DNA from: Blautia hansenii DSM 20583 | GTDB lineage: Bacteria; Bacillota; Clostridia; Lachnospirales; Lachnospiraceae | DNA: 64,000 nt | NCBI RefSeq assembly: GCF_002222595.2 | Contig: NZ_CP022413.2 | Location: 2,186,001 to 2,250,000 of the forward strand | Reading direction: 5' to 3' | In this document: positions 36,215 to 44,282 of the stretch, one piece after another | Position numbering within the stretch: position 1 is the first letter of the stretch | Layout: every line of letters begins with the position of its first letter | The notes under the pieces: model-generated | Seen by the model: the letters and a program-made list of their open reading frames with translations, nothing else | What the model was told of the DNA's origin: nothing | The model's database searches: none | Position numbers and translations under genes: made by a program

Positions 36215-37086
36215 CTGCATGCACCCCCATAAATCGCCTTTTCCATTTCCAGTACCTGCTGGGCACGTTTTACAATCGGTGCATCAATCATCTTTCCTCT
36301 AAGAGAAATTACGCCTTTTCCCTGACGTTTACCATCTTCAATGGCATCCATCACATCATGAGCATATTCTATTTCACTTTCAGTAGGAGAAAATACTGCA
36401 TTTACAATATCTACATGTCTTGGGGAAATAACTGCTTTTCCTGCAAATCCCAGACTTTTTGCAAATTCCGTATCTTTTTCCAGTCCTTCCATATCCTCTA
36501 CATCTGTAAACGGTGTGTCATAAGCTTCAATTCCACACGCTCTGGCAGCACATACCAGACGAGTTCTGGCATAGAAAATCTCTTTTCCTTCTTTTGTTCG
36601 TTTACAGTGCATATCTGCCGTAAAATCTTCTCCCCCTAAGAAAAGCCCGATTACTCGCTTATCTGCACTGGCAATCTCAAAAGATTTTTCCACACCCAGA
36701 GCAGTTTCAATTAATGGAAGAATTTTCACTGTTCCTTCTTCCATACCATTTTCTTTTTCAACCTGTGTCATAAAATCTGCCACCTGGCAAATCATTTCCT
36801 TGCCGCTGACTTTTGTCGGCATAATCACATCCGGTTTTAAAGGAATAATGGCTTTTAAATCTTCTTTCCAAAATTCTGTATCTGTAGGGTTAATTCGTAC
36901 CACTACTTCACAATCAGGGAAAGACTGATATTTCAGTGCATTTCTCACCAGAATTCTGGCAGCATCTTTTTCATCCGGAGATACTGCATCTTCCAAATCA
37001 AAAATAATTGTATCAGCTCCCAGTGTATCACCATTAATCAGCATATTCGGAGTGTTACCCGGTAAAAACAACATGGTTCGTCTCAT
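36211..37086 (-). CDS. citE: Citrate/citramalate lyase beta subunit
   Basis: This 291-residue CitE-type TIM barrel cleaves the (3S)-citramalyl- or citryl-thioester on the carrier protein to acetyl-ACP and a 2-oxoacid. It opens with RRTMLFLPGNTPNML and has IIFDLEDAVSPDEKD, VRINPTDT, PLIETALGV and FLGGEDFTAD for Mg2+ and substrate. It follows citD by two bases and overlaps citF. In this context the oxoacid is probably pyruvate. Confidence 0.94.
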   Translation of the reverse strand: MRRTMLFLPGNTPNMLINGDTLGADTIIFDLEDAVSPDEKDAARILVRNALKYQSFPDCEVVVRINPTDTEFWKEDLKAIIPLKPDVIMPTKVSGKEMICQVADFMTQVEKENGMEEGTVKILPLIETALGVEKSFEIASADKRVIGLFLGGEDFTADMHCKRTKEGKEIFYARTRLVCAARACGIEAYDTPFTDVEDMEGLEKDTEFAKSLGFAGKAVISPRHVDIVNAVFSPTESEIEYAHDVMDAIEDGKRQGKGVISLRGKMIDAPIVKRAQQVLEMEKAIYGGACR

Positions 37087-37088
37087 AC

Positions 37089-37355
37089 CTATTCAACTCC
37101 TCCTCTTTTCAGTGCAGTTTCCATACGAGCACGAATGACGCAGTCCAAAGCACCTTTGTCTTTAATAAATATTTTTCCTGTGGATACGTCAAATTCTTTC
37201 AGAGTATCCAGAACAGCAGTCCGAATGGCATCCATATACTGATTTGCAACAACGGAGTCAATCTCCAAAGTTAATTCCTTTTCGTCCGGCTCTATCTGAA
37301 TAAACAAATCACTGGATTCCAGAGTTCCTGCTACTGCATTTTTTAAAATTTTCAC
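37089..37355 (-). CDS. citD: Citrate/citramalate lyase gamma subunit (acyl carrier protein)
   Basis: This 88-residue carrier holds the triphosphoribosyl-dephospho-CoA arm. The modified serine is expected in GTLESSDLFIQI, near residue 15, as in CitD proteins. It is first of citD-E-F and follows fchA by 21 bases, with AGGAGAAAACC upstream. Its activation needs CitC, CitX and CitG, which are encoded divergently at 43.2-45.7 kb. Confidence 0.93.
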   Translation of the reverse strand: MKILKNAVAGTLESSDLFIQIEPDEKELTLEIDSVVANQYMDAIRTAVLDTLKEFDVSTGKIFIKDKGALDCVIRARMETALKRGGVE

Positions 37356-37376
37356 AGGTTTTCTCCTTTCTCTGTC

Positions 37377-38009
37377 TTACTCTACAACACTTTTGGAAAC
37401 TTGGGCCTGTGCCAAAATTTTCTGTTCAAAAGCAATTGCCTTTTTCTCCAGCACTTCCACTTCTTTTGAAGTTTCTTTTACGAATTCTTCATCTTTAATG
37501 GATTCCAGATTAATTTTTACATTGAACAACGCACCTAAAACTGCTGTTCTTGCCATCATGGTTGCTACCAAAGCATCTGTAACTGCTGTTTTATTGCCTT
37601 TTACCACCATAGTTTCTGCAAAAGGAAGAACCTCATAAGCTGCTTTTGCCACAGATAAAGGCACTGCAACCGCTGCTTTCAATCCATTCTGCATTGCTGC
37701 TGTACGAGCTGCTTTTTCTTCTTCTGTTTCCTTTGGAAGTGTTAAAGCCTGCATATATAAGTCAAAAGACTCACTATCTCTCTTAATATCATCCAGAAGC
37801 TGTTCACAAATTTTGTGCATTGGTTCTACTGCTTCTTTCATTTCTTCTTCTACTTCAACGTATTTCTTTTTCCCGATTGTAAGTCCTGCCACCATCTCTG
37901 TTAAAGCCGCTGCTAAAGCGCCAGCGAGGGCGGAAATACTTCCGCCCCCTGGTACTGGTTCATTAGAGGCTGTCTGCATGGCGAACTGTTCAATTGTCAT
38001 CTGTTTCAT
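37377..38009 (-). CDS. fchA: Formiminotetrahydrofolate cyclodeaminase
   Basis: This 210-residue helical enzyme releases ammonia from formimino-tetrahydrofolate to give methenyl-tetrahydrofolate. It is marked by NEPVPGGGSISALAGALAAALTEMV and MQNGLKAAVAVPLSVAKAA. It handles the one-carbon group taken from histidine by FtcD, encoded just upstream. A separate cyclodeaminase, not the fused animal-type FTCD, is usual in Clostridia. Confidence 0.94.
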   Translation of the reverse strand: MKQMTIEQFAMQTASNEPVPGGGSISALAGALAAALTEMVAGLTIGKKKYVEVEEEMKEAVEPMHKICEQLLDDIKRDSESFDLYMQALTLPKETEEEKAARTAAMQNGLKAAVAVPLSVAKAAYEVLPFAETMVVKGNKTAVTDALVATMMARTAVLGALFNVKINLESIKDEEFVKETSKEVEVLEKKAIAFEQKILAQAQVSKSVVE

Positions 38010-38038
38010 GGCATATACCTCTTATATTTTTTTATAAA

Positions 38039-38932
38039 TTATAATCTTGTTTCAAGAACCTGTTTTGGATCAAAGTTTTCAAATCCAAGATAGTATTCTG
38101 CACAATCAACGATAGCCTGCAGAGGAATTAAACCTACTACTTCGCTTCCTAATACATTTACACCATAACGTCTTGCTTCCATACGTACTGTTTCAAATAC
38201 AGTATAAACAGATGTTTTTGTATAATCTGTTAAGTTCATGGATACCTGAGCAATGTTTCTGTCTTCCAGCATAACACCCATAGCTTTACAATAACGGAAA
38301 CCACCTTTTACGTGACGGATTTTATCCGCAATTTTCTGAGCGATTTCCAGATTTGATGTATCTAAGTTGATGTTGTATGCAATCAGAGGCATTCTTGCGC
38401 CGATTGCTGTAACTCCGCCTGTTGGATGAATAGTATTTGGACCAAAATCCGGTTTCCATTTTTCCTGGTCTTTCATCTTTTCTGCCATACCTTCAAACTG
38501 TCCCTGACGAACTTTTGCAAGGTTTTCTCTGTGAGGAGCTGTTGCAGATTTTTCATACAGGAAGAATGGCTGTCCGAATTTTTCAGAAGCTTCTTTTGCA
38601 ACTGCTTTTGCTAAAGCATCTGCATCTTCTACTGTCACACCACGAATTGGAATAAACGGAACAACGTCTACACAACCCATACGAGGATGCTGTCCCTGAT
38701 GTTTTGTCATATCAATTAATTCAACTGCTTTTCCAATTGCTGCAACCATAGCATCTTTTAATGGTTCAGGCTCACCGATTACTGTTACAACACTTCTGTT
38801 GTGATCTTCGTCAGAACTGTAATCAAGAAGCTTTACACCTTCTACATTACGAAAACAACCTACAATCTGTTCAATTTTGTCTTTGTCTCTACCTTCGCTG
38901 AAATTAGGTACGCATTCAATAATTCTCTCCAT
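38039..38932 (-). CDS. ftcD: Glutamate formimidoyltransferase
   Basis: This 297-residue enzyme transfers the formimino group of N-formiminoglutamate to tetrahydrofolate and releases glutamate, which feeds the mutase. It begins with ERIIECVPNFSEGRD. HQGQHPRMGCVDVVPFIP is the substrate-site stretch, and PNTIHPTGGVTAIGAR and AQVSMNLTDYTKTSV follow. It is the short single-function form. It lies 18 bases downstream of hutI. Confidence 0.96.
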   Translation of the reverse strand: MERIIECVPNFSEGRDKDKIEQIVGCFRNVEGVKLLDYSSDEDHNRSVVTVIGEPEPLKDAMVAAIGKAVELIDMTKHQGQHPRMGCVDVVPFIPIRGVTVEDADALAKAVAKEASEKFGQPFFLYEKSATAPHRENLAKVRQGQFEGMAEKMKDQEKWKPDFGPNTIHPTGGVTAIGARMPLIAYNINLDTSNLEIAQKIADKIRHVKGGFRYCKAMGVMLEDRNIAQVSMNLTDYTKTSVYTVFETVRMEARRYGVNVLGSEVVGLIPLQAIVDCAEYYLGFENFDPKQVLETRL

Positions 38933-38950
38933 GGTTTCATTCTCCTTTTC

Positions 38951-40207
38951 TTATTTCCAATCTTTGTGGTATACCGTTTCACCCTTTTTGATAACAGTTT
39001 CTACTAAGTTTATGCCTGTATGATATGGCATAAAATGAATAGACGGGAATTTGAGGAAAATAATATCCGCCTGTTTCCCCGCTTCCAAACTTCCCACTAT
39101 ATCAGCTCTATCCACTGCTGCTGCGCCATTAATTGTCAGTGCTGTAATCACTTCTTCAATGGACATATTCATATAAATGCAGCCAAGCGCTACCAATAAC
39201 GGAATTGAATTGGTAAAGCAGCTTCCGGGATTTAAATCAGAGGCAATTGCCACTGCGCATCCTTCATCAATCATTTTTCTGCCCGGCGCATATTCTTCTT
39301 TTAAGCAAAATGCTGTTGCCGGAAGCAGTGTACTGATAACTCCCGCATCTCTCATCTGATGAATGCCTTCATCAGATGCTTTCAAAAGATGGTCTGCTGA
39401 TACAGCACCTACTCTTGATGCAAGCTCTGCTCCGCCTAACTGATAAATCTCATCTGCATGGATTTTCAATTTAAATCCCATTTCTTTTGCCTTTGTGAGA
39501 TAATACTCGGAGTCTTCTATATTAAATACATTTTTTTCTGTAAAAATATCAGCAAATTCTGCAAGATTTTCTTCTTTTACTTTTGGCATTACAACCTGAA
39601 GCTGTTCTTCCAAAAATTCTCTCTCTTTACCTTTCCATTCTGGAAGGACACTGTGAGGTCCTAAAAAAGTTCTTACAATATCTACTGCATGGGTTTCATC
39701 CAGTTTTTTCATGGCACGAAGCTGTTTCAACTCTGTTTCGCAGTCCATACCATATCCACTTTTACCCTCTACGGTGGTTACACCAAATTCCAGCATGCGG
39801 TTTAATCTTTCTCGCCCTGCTTCGACCAGTTCTTCCTCCGTAGCTTCTCGCGTAGGAATAACCGTTGCATTAATTCCGCCGCCTCTTTCCATAATGGACA
39901 TGTAACTGTCACCTTTTAGTCTCCAGGAAAATTCATCTGCTCTGTATCCGCCAAAAATAAAATGTGTATGAGAGTCTACAAACCCTGGCATGACCACTTT
40001 CCCCGAGGCATCAATAACCTCATATTCTTCTTTATTTATCTGCTGGTCCAGTTCCTCTGTAGTTCCCACTGCAACGATTTTATCATCATGAATCAGAACT
40101 GCACCATCTTTGATAATGCCCACATCAGACATTTCTTTCCCGTGTTTTGGTGCATTTCCTCTACAGGTTACTAATTCAGAAGCATGACGTATATATCTTT
40201 TTTTCAT
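38951..40207 (-). CDS. hutI: Imidazolonepropionase
   Basis: This 418-residue amidohydrolase opens imidazolonepropionate to N-formiminoglutamate. Metal ligands are in VMPGFVDSHTHFIFGG (HxH), LKIHADEIYQLGGAEL, AVSADHLLKAS and AIASDLNPGSCFT. It is of normal length, with AGGAGATAG before the ATG. It is separated from hutU by 80 bases that hold a GC-rich hairpin. Confidence 0.96.
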   Translation of the reverse strand: MKKRYIRHASELVTCRGNAPKHGKEMSDVGIIKDGAVLIHDDKIVAVGTTEELDQQINKEEYEVIDASGKVVMPGFVDSHTHFIFGGYRADEFSWRLKGDSYMSIMERGGGINATVIPTREATEEELVEAGRERLNRMLEFGVTTVEGKSGYGMDCETELKQLRAMKKLDETHAVDIVRTFLGPHSVLPEWKGKEREFLEEQLQVVMPKVKEENLAEFADIFTEKNVFNIEDSEYYLTKAKEMGFKLKIHADEIYQLGGAELASRVGAVSADHLLKASDEGIHQMRDAGVISTLLPATAFCLKEEYAPGRKMIDEGCAVAIASDLNPGSCFTNSIPLLVALGCIYMNMSIEEVITALTINGAAAVDRADIVGSLEAGKQADIIFLKFPSIHFMPYHTGINLVETVIKKGETVYHKDWK

Positions 40208-40241
40208 GTTCTATCTCCTTGCGACTGTTTAATCGGGTTCA

Positions 40242-40261
40242 GGCACCGATATTCCGGTGCC
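40242..40261 (-). other. GC-rich stem-loop in the hutU-hutI gap
   Basis: GGCACCG and CGGTGCC flank a six-base loop. No T run follows, so readthrough is expected. It may set relative levels of the hutU and downstream transcript by processing or RNA stability. Confidence 0.55.
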
Positions 40262-40287
40262 CGTCCCTGAAAATTCAAGATAAACTT

Positions 40288-42333
40288 TTAGTGATGTGCA
40301 TGATGATGTTCTTCTACTACAACATCTTTGCACACTCTTTCAATCAGCTCATCGCTTGCCAGATAAGGCATTGTTACATAATCTTCACCATTTCTGATTC
40401 TGTTATATTCTGCTACTGTTTCAATAGAATGTTCGCATCTTCCCCAGCTTCTTCTGGAAACACCAATCATAGTATCCCATGGAATTGCAGCCATAAGGAT
40501 TTCATCTACTCTTTCGCTTCCATCAAGAACCATACCAAATCCACCATTGATAGATTTGCTGATACCAACACCACCACCATTATGAAGAGCTACAAGGCTC
40601 ATTCCTCTTGCAGCGTTACCTGCATAGCAGTGTACAGCCATATCTGCTGTAATGTTAGAACCATCATAGATATTAGATGTTTCTCTGTATGGTGAATCAG
40701 TTCCACCTGTATCGTGATGGTCACGTCCAAGCATAACTGGTCCGATTTCACCGTTTCTTACCATTTCATTAAATTTAAGTGCGATATCACGTCTGCCAAG
40801 AGCATCCTGATAAAGAATACGGCACTGTGTACCAACAACCAATTTATTCTTTTCTGCGTCACGAATCCAGATATAGTTATCTCTATCCTGACTTCTTCTG
40901 TTTGGATCAATAATTTCCATAGCAGCATGGTCTGTTTTTCTTAAATCTTCCGGTTTTCCGGACAGACAGCACCATCTGAATGGTCCATATCCGTAATCGA
41001 ATAATTCTGGTCCTAAAATATCTTCTACATAAGATGGGAAGATAAATCCTTCACTTGTGTCTTCACCATTCTTAGCAATATCTTTTGCACCTGCATCAAA
41101 TACAGCTTTCATAAATGCATTACCGTAGTCAAAGAAGTATGCTCCTCTTTCTACTAAAGTCTTAATTAAGTGATAATGTTTAATTAAGGACTGGTCTACC
41201 AATTCACAGAATTTTTCTTTGTCATTAGCCAGCATCTCTGTTCTTTCTTCGAAAGTAAGTCCCTGTGGGCAGTAACCGCCGTCATAAGGAACGTGACAGG
41301 ATGTCTGGTCAGATAACAATTCAATCTTGATATTATTGTCAACAGCATACTGAAGAAGGTCAACAATATTTCCGTGGAATGCAATGGAAATTGTTTCTTT
41401 CTTGTCCATATATTCCTGAGCAACCTTAAATGCTTCCGCAGCATCTTCAATTACAAGACTTACCCAACCCTGATCATGTCTTGTTTTAATTCTGGAGTAA
41501 TCCACTTCTGCTACAATACCTACGCCGCCTGCGATTTCAATAGCTTTTGGTTGAGCACCGCTCATACCACCAAGACCACTTGTTACGAATAAGTGTCCTG
41601 CTAAATCTCCGTCCTGCGGAACTCCTAAGAATTTACGTCCTGCATTAAGAATTGTATTAAATGTACCGTGTACGATACCCTGTGGTCCGATGTACATCCA
41701 GCCTCCGGCTGTCATCTGCCCGTAGGAAGAGCATCCCATAGCTGTTGCTTTTGCCCAGTCTTCCGGATTATCAAACATACCAACCATAAGACCGTTTGTT
41801 ACAATAACTCTTGGGCTTGTTTCATGAGATTTGAAAAGTCCCATTGGATGTCCGCTCATCATAACCAATGTGTGGTGATGTGTCAGTTTTTCAAGATATT
41901 TTTTAATTAACTGATACTGCATCCAGTTCTGGCAAACCTGTCCGGTTTCGCCGTATGTAACCAGTTCATAAGGATAAAGAGCGACCTCATGGTCCAGATT
42001 GTTGTCAATCATAACCTGAAAAGCTTTACCTTCTACACATTCACCTTTATACTCGTCGATTGGTTTTCCATAAATTCTTTCTTTTGGCATAAAACGATAT
42101 CCATAGATACGTCCATGTGTTAATAATTCGTCCAGGAATTCCGGTGCCAACTGTTCATGCAGTTCTTCAGGTACATATCTCAAGGCATTGGCTACTGCCA
42201 GTTTGATTTCTCTTTTATTTAATGTCAATTCTCTTTTCGGAGCTCTTCTGACACCTTCTTTAAATGTTGGATACTCCGGTAATACCGCGTCTAATTTAAT
42301 TACCATTGCATTTCCGATCTCTGCATTGTTCAT
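40288..42333 (-). CDS. hutU: Urocanate hydratase
   Basis: This 681-residue NAD+-dependent enzyme converts urocanate to imidazolonepropionate. It carries SGHPMGLFKSHETSPRVIVTNG, GGWMYIGPQGIVHGT, LFVTSGLGGMSGAQPKA and HNGGGVGISKSINGG, here cited by short segments. It is longer than the roughly 550-residue enzymes of Bacillus or Pseudomonas, as in clostridial and fusobacterial forms. The C-terminus is His-rich (EEHHHAHH). It is first in the operon, with AGGAGAGATG upstream. The enzyme that makes its substrate, HutH, is not in the window. Confidence 0.96.
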   Translation of the reverse strand: MNNAEIGNAMVIKLDAVLPEYPTFKEGVRRAPKRELTLNKREIKLAVANALRYVPEELHEQLAPEFLDELLTHGRIYGYRFMPKERIYGKPIDEYKGECVEGKAFQVMIDNNLDHEVALYPYELVTYGETGQVCQNWMQYQLIKKYLEKLTHHHTLVMMSGHPMGLFKSHETSPRVIVTNGLMVGMFDNPEDWAKATAMGCSSYGQMTAGGWMYIGPQGIVHGTFNTILNAGRKFLGVPQDGDLAGHLFVTSGLGGMSGAQPKAIEIAGGVGIVAEVDYSRIKTRHDQGWVSLVIEDAAEAFKVAQEYMDKKETISIAFHGNIVDLLQYAVDNNIKIELLSDQTSCHVPYDGGYCPQGLTFEERTEMLANDKEKFCELVDQSLIKHYHLIKTLVERGAYFFDYGNAFMKAVFDAGAKDIAKNGEDTSEGFIFPSYVEDILGPELFDYGYGPFRWCCLSGKPEDLRKTDHAAMEIIDPNRRSQDRDNYIWIRDAEKNKLVVGTQCRILYQDALGRRDIALKFNEMVRNGEIGPVMLGRDHHDTGGTDSPYRETSNIYDGSNITADMAVHCYAGNAARGMSLVALHNGGGVGISKSINGGFGMVLDGSERVDEILMAAIPWDTMIGVSRRSWGRCEHSIETVAEYNRIRNGEDYVTMPYLASDELIERVCKDVVVEEHHHAHH

Positions 42334-42361
42334 TTCGCATCTCTCCTTTGCTTTTTTTACG

Positions 42362-42425
42362 ATTGTAGCATTGTTACAGTCTAAAAAACGTCTATTTTTC
42401 CCTTGTTTTCTTGACGTTTTAGACT
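42362..42425. promoter_or_regulatory. Regulatory region of the hut operon with a long dyad
   Basis: A TACAAT (-10) lies at 42367-42362 on the minus strand, but its -35 is weak. AGTCTAAAAAACGTC (42378-42392) overlaps that -35 position and is the complement of GACGTTTTAGACT (42413-42425) apart from two extra A bases. The dyad looks like a paired regulator site, and an activator would fit the weak -35. Confidence 0.5.
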
Positions 42426-42440
42426 TTTTTTATGTATATT
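42411..42440 (+). promoter_or_regulatory. Possible plus-strand promoter opposite hut
   Basis: TTGACG (42411-42416), 18 bases, TATATT (42435-42440). It would drive a transcript of about 75 bases toward the hairpin at 42497-42514, antisense to no known gene. It may instead be chance. Confidence 0.35.
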
Positions 42441-42496
42441 AACGAATTTGCACCTTTTATTCTGGTGTGGTAAAGTAAAAATGCACGAAAGAAAGA

Positions 42497-42514
42497 CGCC
42501 AGTTTCTACTGGCG
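42497..42514. terminator. Terminator after hutD
   Basis: CGCCAGT and ACTGGCG flank a TTCT loop. A TCTTTCTTTC run follows on the minus strand, and CCCCTGATTTTTT on the plus strand. Confidence 0.7.
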
Positions 42515-42528
42515 CCCCTGATTTTTTA

Positions 42529-43107
42529 TTAAATTCTAACTCTGCAAATCCCTATTCCGCTTTCTTCCGTATCCTTTCCCAGAACCTTTACTTTATCTTC
42601 CCATTCCTCACAGATAAAAAGTTCTCCTGCTTCTACAATCTTTTCTTCTATCTGAACACAGCCTGTTTTCACATAAACCGCCAAAAGATTTTCCCCTTCT
42701 TTCGGCTCTAAAATCAACGCTTCCTCTCCTTTCAATTTTTTTGCCTGCATCTCTCCATCTGCACCGTTTTTCAACATGAGATTAAAATCCACCACTTTCC
42801 CATAACTAACGGTAGAGTCTCCTCCATCAAAACAATCTACCTCATAAGGTTTCAAAATGACTTCTTTCTCCCCTCCATGTACCATTTTCAATTTTCCGAA
42901 AAAAATACTTAAATATCGTTTCACCCCTGGTAAGGAAGTAAAATCCGATTTTTCGACCTCTACTGTAGCACTGCTAATACGACATTTAAAATTCCCTTCT
43001 CGATATACTGCCTGAGGTGGATAAATATAAAGCTCTGTTGTGCTTCCTCCAGACCATTTTGAAGTTACAAAATCTTCTGCTTTTTTCAATATCATTTTAT
43101 TGCTCAT
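42529..43107 (-). CDS. hutD: HutD/Ves family protein
   Basis: This 192-residue double-cupin protein accompanies histidine-use genes in many bacteria. HutD is not an enzyme of the pathway and has been proposed to limit hut expression by binding an intermediate. Marks are TSKWSGGSTTELYIYP, FKCRISSATVEVEKSDFTSLPG and KPYEVDCFDGGDST. I chose the ATG at 43107 (MSNKMILKKAEDF) with AGGGGAAA upstream. It lies between hutU and the divergent citC, has its own promoter and terminator, and so is a separate unit. Confidence 0.85.
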   Translation of the reverse strand: MSNKMILKKAEDFVTSKWSGGSTTELYIYPPQAVYREGNFKCRISSATVEVEKSDFTSLPGVKRYLSIFFGKLKMVHGGEKEVILKPYEVDCFDGGDSTVSYGKVVDFNLMLKNGADGEMQAKKLKGEEALILEPKEGENLLAVYVKTGCVQIEEKIVEAGELFICEEWEDKVKVLGKDTEESGIGICRVRI

Positions 43108-43135
43108 GCTTTTTCCCCTATTCTTTTTTATTTTC

Positions 43136-43164
43136 ATACTAGCAAAAATTATTTTCTTCGTCAA
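43136..43164 (-). promoter_or_regulatory. Promoter of hutD
   Basis: On the minus strand TTGACG (43164-43159), 17 bases, TAGTAT (43141-43136). Confidence 0.55.
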
Positions 43165-43229
43165 TAAACTACCCCTATTACATTTTTCATGTTAGAATAT
43201 TCATAATATGTTTCAGAAAGGAGCTCATT

Positions 43230-44282
43230 ATGGCTACGGAACAATTTTATTTAGAAGAAGGTTTTCCCTTTCATTCACGAAAATTAGAACAAATGAAAGA
43301 TTTTTTAAAAAGATTTGATTTAACTTATGACTCCCAAATTCAATATTCGGTATTCTTAAAAACAGCTTCCGGAAAATTGGCCGGCTGTGGTTCACGCCAC
43401 GAAAACACATTAAAATGTATTGCAATAAATCCAGATTTTCAAGGCGAAGGCTGTTTACAGATTATTATTACACAACTGATCAAAAATGCTTTTGAACAGG
43501 GAATTTCTCACTTATTTTTATTTACCAAACCAATGTATGAGCAAATGTTTTCCGATATGGGATTTTACCCCATTACTGAAACCCCTGATATGCTTCTTAT
43601 GGAAAACCGAAAAGACGGCATCCGCCAATACCTCAAGGAAGAAACAAAAAATATCCCTGACTGTACAGATTGCTCCATCGGTTCTATTGTAATGAATGCA
43701 AATCCATTTACTAACGGACATAAATATTTGGTAGAAACAGCAGCAAAATCCTGTGATTATCTCCACGTCTTTGTCTTATCCACAGACTCCTCTGAGTTTC
43801 CTTCAGATATTCGTCTGGAACTGGTAAAACAGGGATGTGCCCATTTATCCAATGTATCTGTCCACGGAAGTTCTGATTATCTTATTTCCCATGCAACTTT
43901 TCCTGATTATTTTTTAAAGGATAAAGCGACTGCTACGGAAAAAGCTGCTGTTTTAGACTTGCAAATTTTTGGTAGTTATTTCAAAGAAGCTTTTCACATT
44001 ACCCACCGTTTTGTAGGAGAAGAACCCTTCTCCTTAATCACAAGAACCTACAATGAACAGATGAAAAAAATTCTTCCTTCTTTTGACATAATCGTGACAG
44101 AAATTCCACGATGCAAAAAAAATAACACGGTTATTAGTGCTACCTTTGTGCGTCAAAAGTTTCTGGAAGGAGATTTTTTGCTTTTAAAAGATTTTGTACC
44201 GAAAACCACTTATGATTTTCTTATTTCACCTAAAGGCAGTGAACTACGAAATCAACTTCTCACTACAGGAGCAACATTATGA
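43230..44282 (+). CDS. citC: [Citrate (pro-3S)-lyase] ligase
   Basis: This 350-residue enzyme uses ATP and acetate to acetylate the thiol of the CitD prosthetic arm, switching the lyase on. The N-terminal part is GNAT-like (CIAINPDFQGEGCLQIIITQ). The C-terminal part is a nucleotidyltransferase with GSIVMNANPFTNGHKYLVE (the HxGH-type site) and ISATFVRQKFLEGDF. AGAAAGGAGC precedes its ATG. It overlaps citXG by four bases and is transcribed away from hutD. Confidence 0.94.
   Translation: MATEQFYLEEGFPFHSRKLEQMKDFLKRFDLTYDSQIQYSVFLKTASGKLAGCGSRHENTLKCIAINPDFQGEGCLQIIITQLIKNAFEQGISHLFLFTKPMYEQMFSDMGFYPITETPDMLLMENRKDGIRQYLKEETKNIPDCTDCSIGSIVMNANPFTNGHKYLVETAAKSCDYLHVFVLSTDSSEFPSDIRLELVKQGCAHLSNVSVHGSSDYLISHATFPDYFLKDKATATEKAAVLDLQIFGSYFKEAFHITHRFVGEEPFSLITRTYNEQMKKILPSFDIIVTEIPRCKKNNTVISATFVRQKFLEGDFLLLKDFVPKTTYDFLISPKGSELRNQLLTTGATL

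Noticed and set aside
40228..40262. tRNA-like segment (GGGTTCAGGCACC) after hutU
   Set aside because: Only a short T-loop-like string is present; no acceptor stem, anticodon arm or CCA pairing can be drawn.
40147..40695. A 182-codon plus-strand ORF opposite hutI and hutU
   Set aside because: It is antisense to two clear genes, has no ribosome site and its translation is rich in Cys, Phe, His and Ser as expected of a shadow frame.
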